Assembly: GCA_045046885.1 (NCBI GenBank)
Contig: JASFYX010000011.1
Span: forward strand, 1 to 64,000
Length of the DNA stretch: 64,000 bases
Source of the DNA: CG1-02-35-72 sp045046885
GTDB lineage: Bacteria; Bacteroidota; Bacteroidia; Flavobacteriales; Flavobacteriaceae
Direction of reading: 5' to 3'
Below, in pieces: positions 63,561-64,000 of the stretch. The notes below the pieces were generated by a model. That model ran no database searches and had not been told where the DNA came from. It worked only from the letters and a program-made list of their open reading frames with translations. Numbering within the stretch: position 1 is the stretch's first letter; each line of letters starts with the position of its first letter. A program made the position numbers and the translations under genes.

Positions 63561-64000
63561 ATGAAAAAACATGCCCTCTATTATTCGTTTTTAATAGCCA
63601 TACCATTTATGGCTTATATACTTTTTTCATTTAGTGGTGGTGCACCAACACAAGGTGTTACAGGTTCTCCTGGCGATGAAGCCAATGCAGCAAGTGTAGC
63701 AGGTCTTACTGTTGGAGACTGTTTAGCCTGTCATGACGGGTTAGGTAACTTTAATACCTCTGTAAGCATTACAACTAATATTCCAAGTGGTGGCTATGCC
63801 TTAAGCACTAAATACCAAATTACCGTAACCATAACTTCAACTGGAGCTCCTGACAGTGGTTTTCAGATAACAGCAGAAAATGCTGCAACCTCTAAGGTTG
63901 GTGTTTTTTCTGTACTAGATAATAATCCTGCTACTGCATTAATGTTACCTGATGCATCTGGTCATTTTATAACCCAAACCTTTTTAGGACACGAAGGTGT
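63561..64000 (+). CDS. Choice-of-anchor-V / Reeler-like protein, copy 3, cut by window end
   Basis: The first 146 residues are visible with no stop, so the 3' end is outside. Signal (about 1-26), CLACH haem motif at residues 54-58 in GDCLACHDG, then the Reeler-like domain (GGYALSTKYQITVTI, GFQITAENAA). The segment before the haem site is 12 residues longer than in copies 1 and 2. A T9SS sorting domain is expected beyond the window but is not seen. Confidence 0.5.
   Translation, partial: MKKHALYYSFLIAIPFMAYILFSFSGGAPTQGVTGSPGDEANAASVAGLTVGDCLACHDGLGNFNTSVSITTNIPSGGYALSTKYQITVTITSTGAPDSGFQITAENAATSKVGVFSVLDNNPATALMLPDASGHFITQTFLGHEG

Overview
The window is 64 kb of AT-rich chromosome from a member of the Bacteroidota, almost certainly family Flavobacteriaceae. 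The evidence is the presence of type IX secretion and gliding genes (gldJ, porU, porV), several proteins ending in T9SS sorting domains, promoters of the TAnnTTTG type, no obvious Shine-Dalgarno sequences, several TTG starts, a RibBA with a degenerate second domain, and lipid A, LolA and LptF/G genes of a Gram-negative envelope. No rRNA, tRNA, CRISPR array, phage or complete insertion sequence was seen.

Layout. 1-5441: the 3' end of an EF-G paralogue, a terminator, then a compact + operon (small membrane protein, GT2 glycosyltransferase, ECF sigma factor, divergent NRAMP-like transporter, Dabb lipoprotein). 5501-9264: a large T9SS-exported beta-propeller protein and a membrane-anchored AraC regulator, both on -. 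9483-10352: lipA. 10518-20502 (-): a long near-continuous run of peroxiredoxin, tpx, dgkA, ftsK, lolA, lptF/G-type permease, ribBA, lpxK, purine nucleoside phosphorylase and a glucosaminidase. It joins peroxide defence, chromosome segregation, lipoprotein and LPS delivery, riboflavin and peptidoglycan work. 20665-22428: three small exported proteins of unknown role. 22558-26529: lpd, an FtsX-type permease and a NamZ-type muramidase.

26530-30952 is the only clearly accessory segment. A gene for a large DUF4365 (nuclease-fold) protein is bounded by complementary core sites, GTTAGCCCAC at its start and GTGGGCTAAC at its stop codon. It is followed by 557 bases without a gene that are packed with nested palindromes. 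The arrangement looks like integron-type gene cassettes with attC-like sites, with no integrase in the window. An FN3-type lipoprotein and two small genes follow.

30965-38989: thioredoxin-like protein, TonB-dependent receptor, an arginyl-tRNA synthetase with an insertion of roughly 110 residues, a hydrolase and an amidohydrolase. 39000-49403: murF and gldJ on -, then divergently porU-porV-cdd-truncated haemoglobin-ketosynthase III. 49407-58186: a PafA-like phosphatase, an MlaEF-type ABC pair, and a - operon (SDR, SprT-like, mannose-1-phosphate guanylyltransferase, DUF389, small membrane protein), then a secreted amidohydrolase.

58276-64000: YceI, an OB-fold protein, a cytochrome c-like lipoprotein, a T9SS protein, a DUF5777 beta-barrel, and three tandem choice-of-anchor-V proteins that each carry one CxxCH haem motif; the last runs off the window. 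This looks like a secreted haem or redox module.

The only gene-free stretch over 300 bases is 28397-28953, described in the feature list; 63270-63560 (291 bases) holds a terminator and a shared upstream motif.
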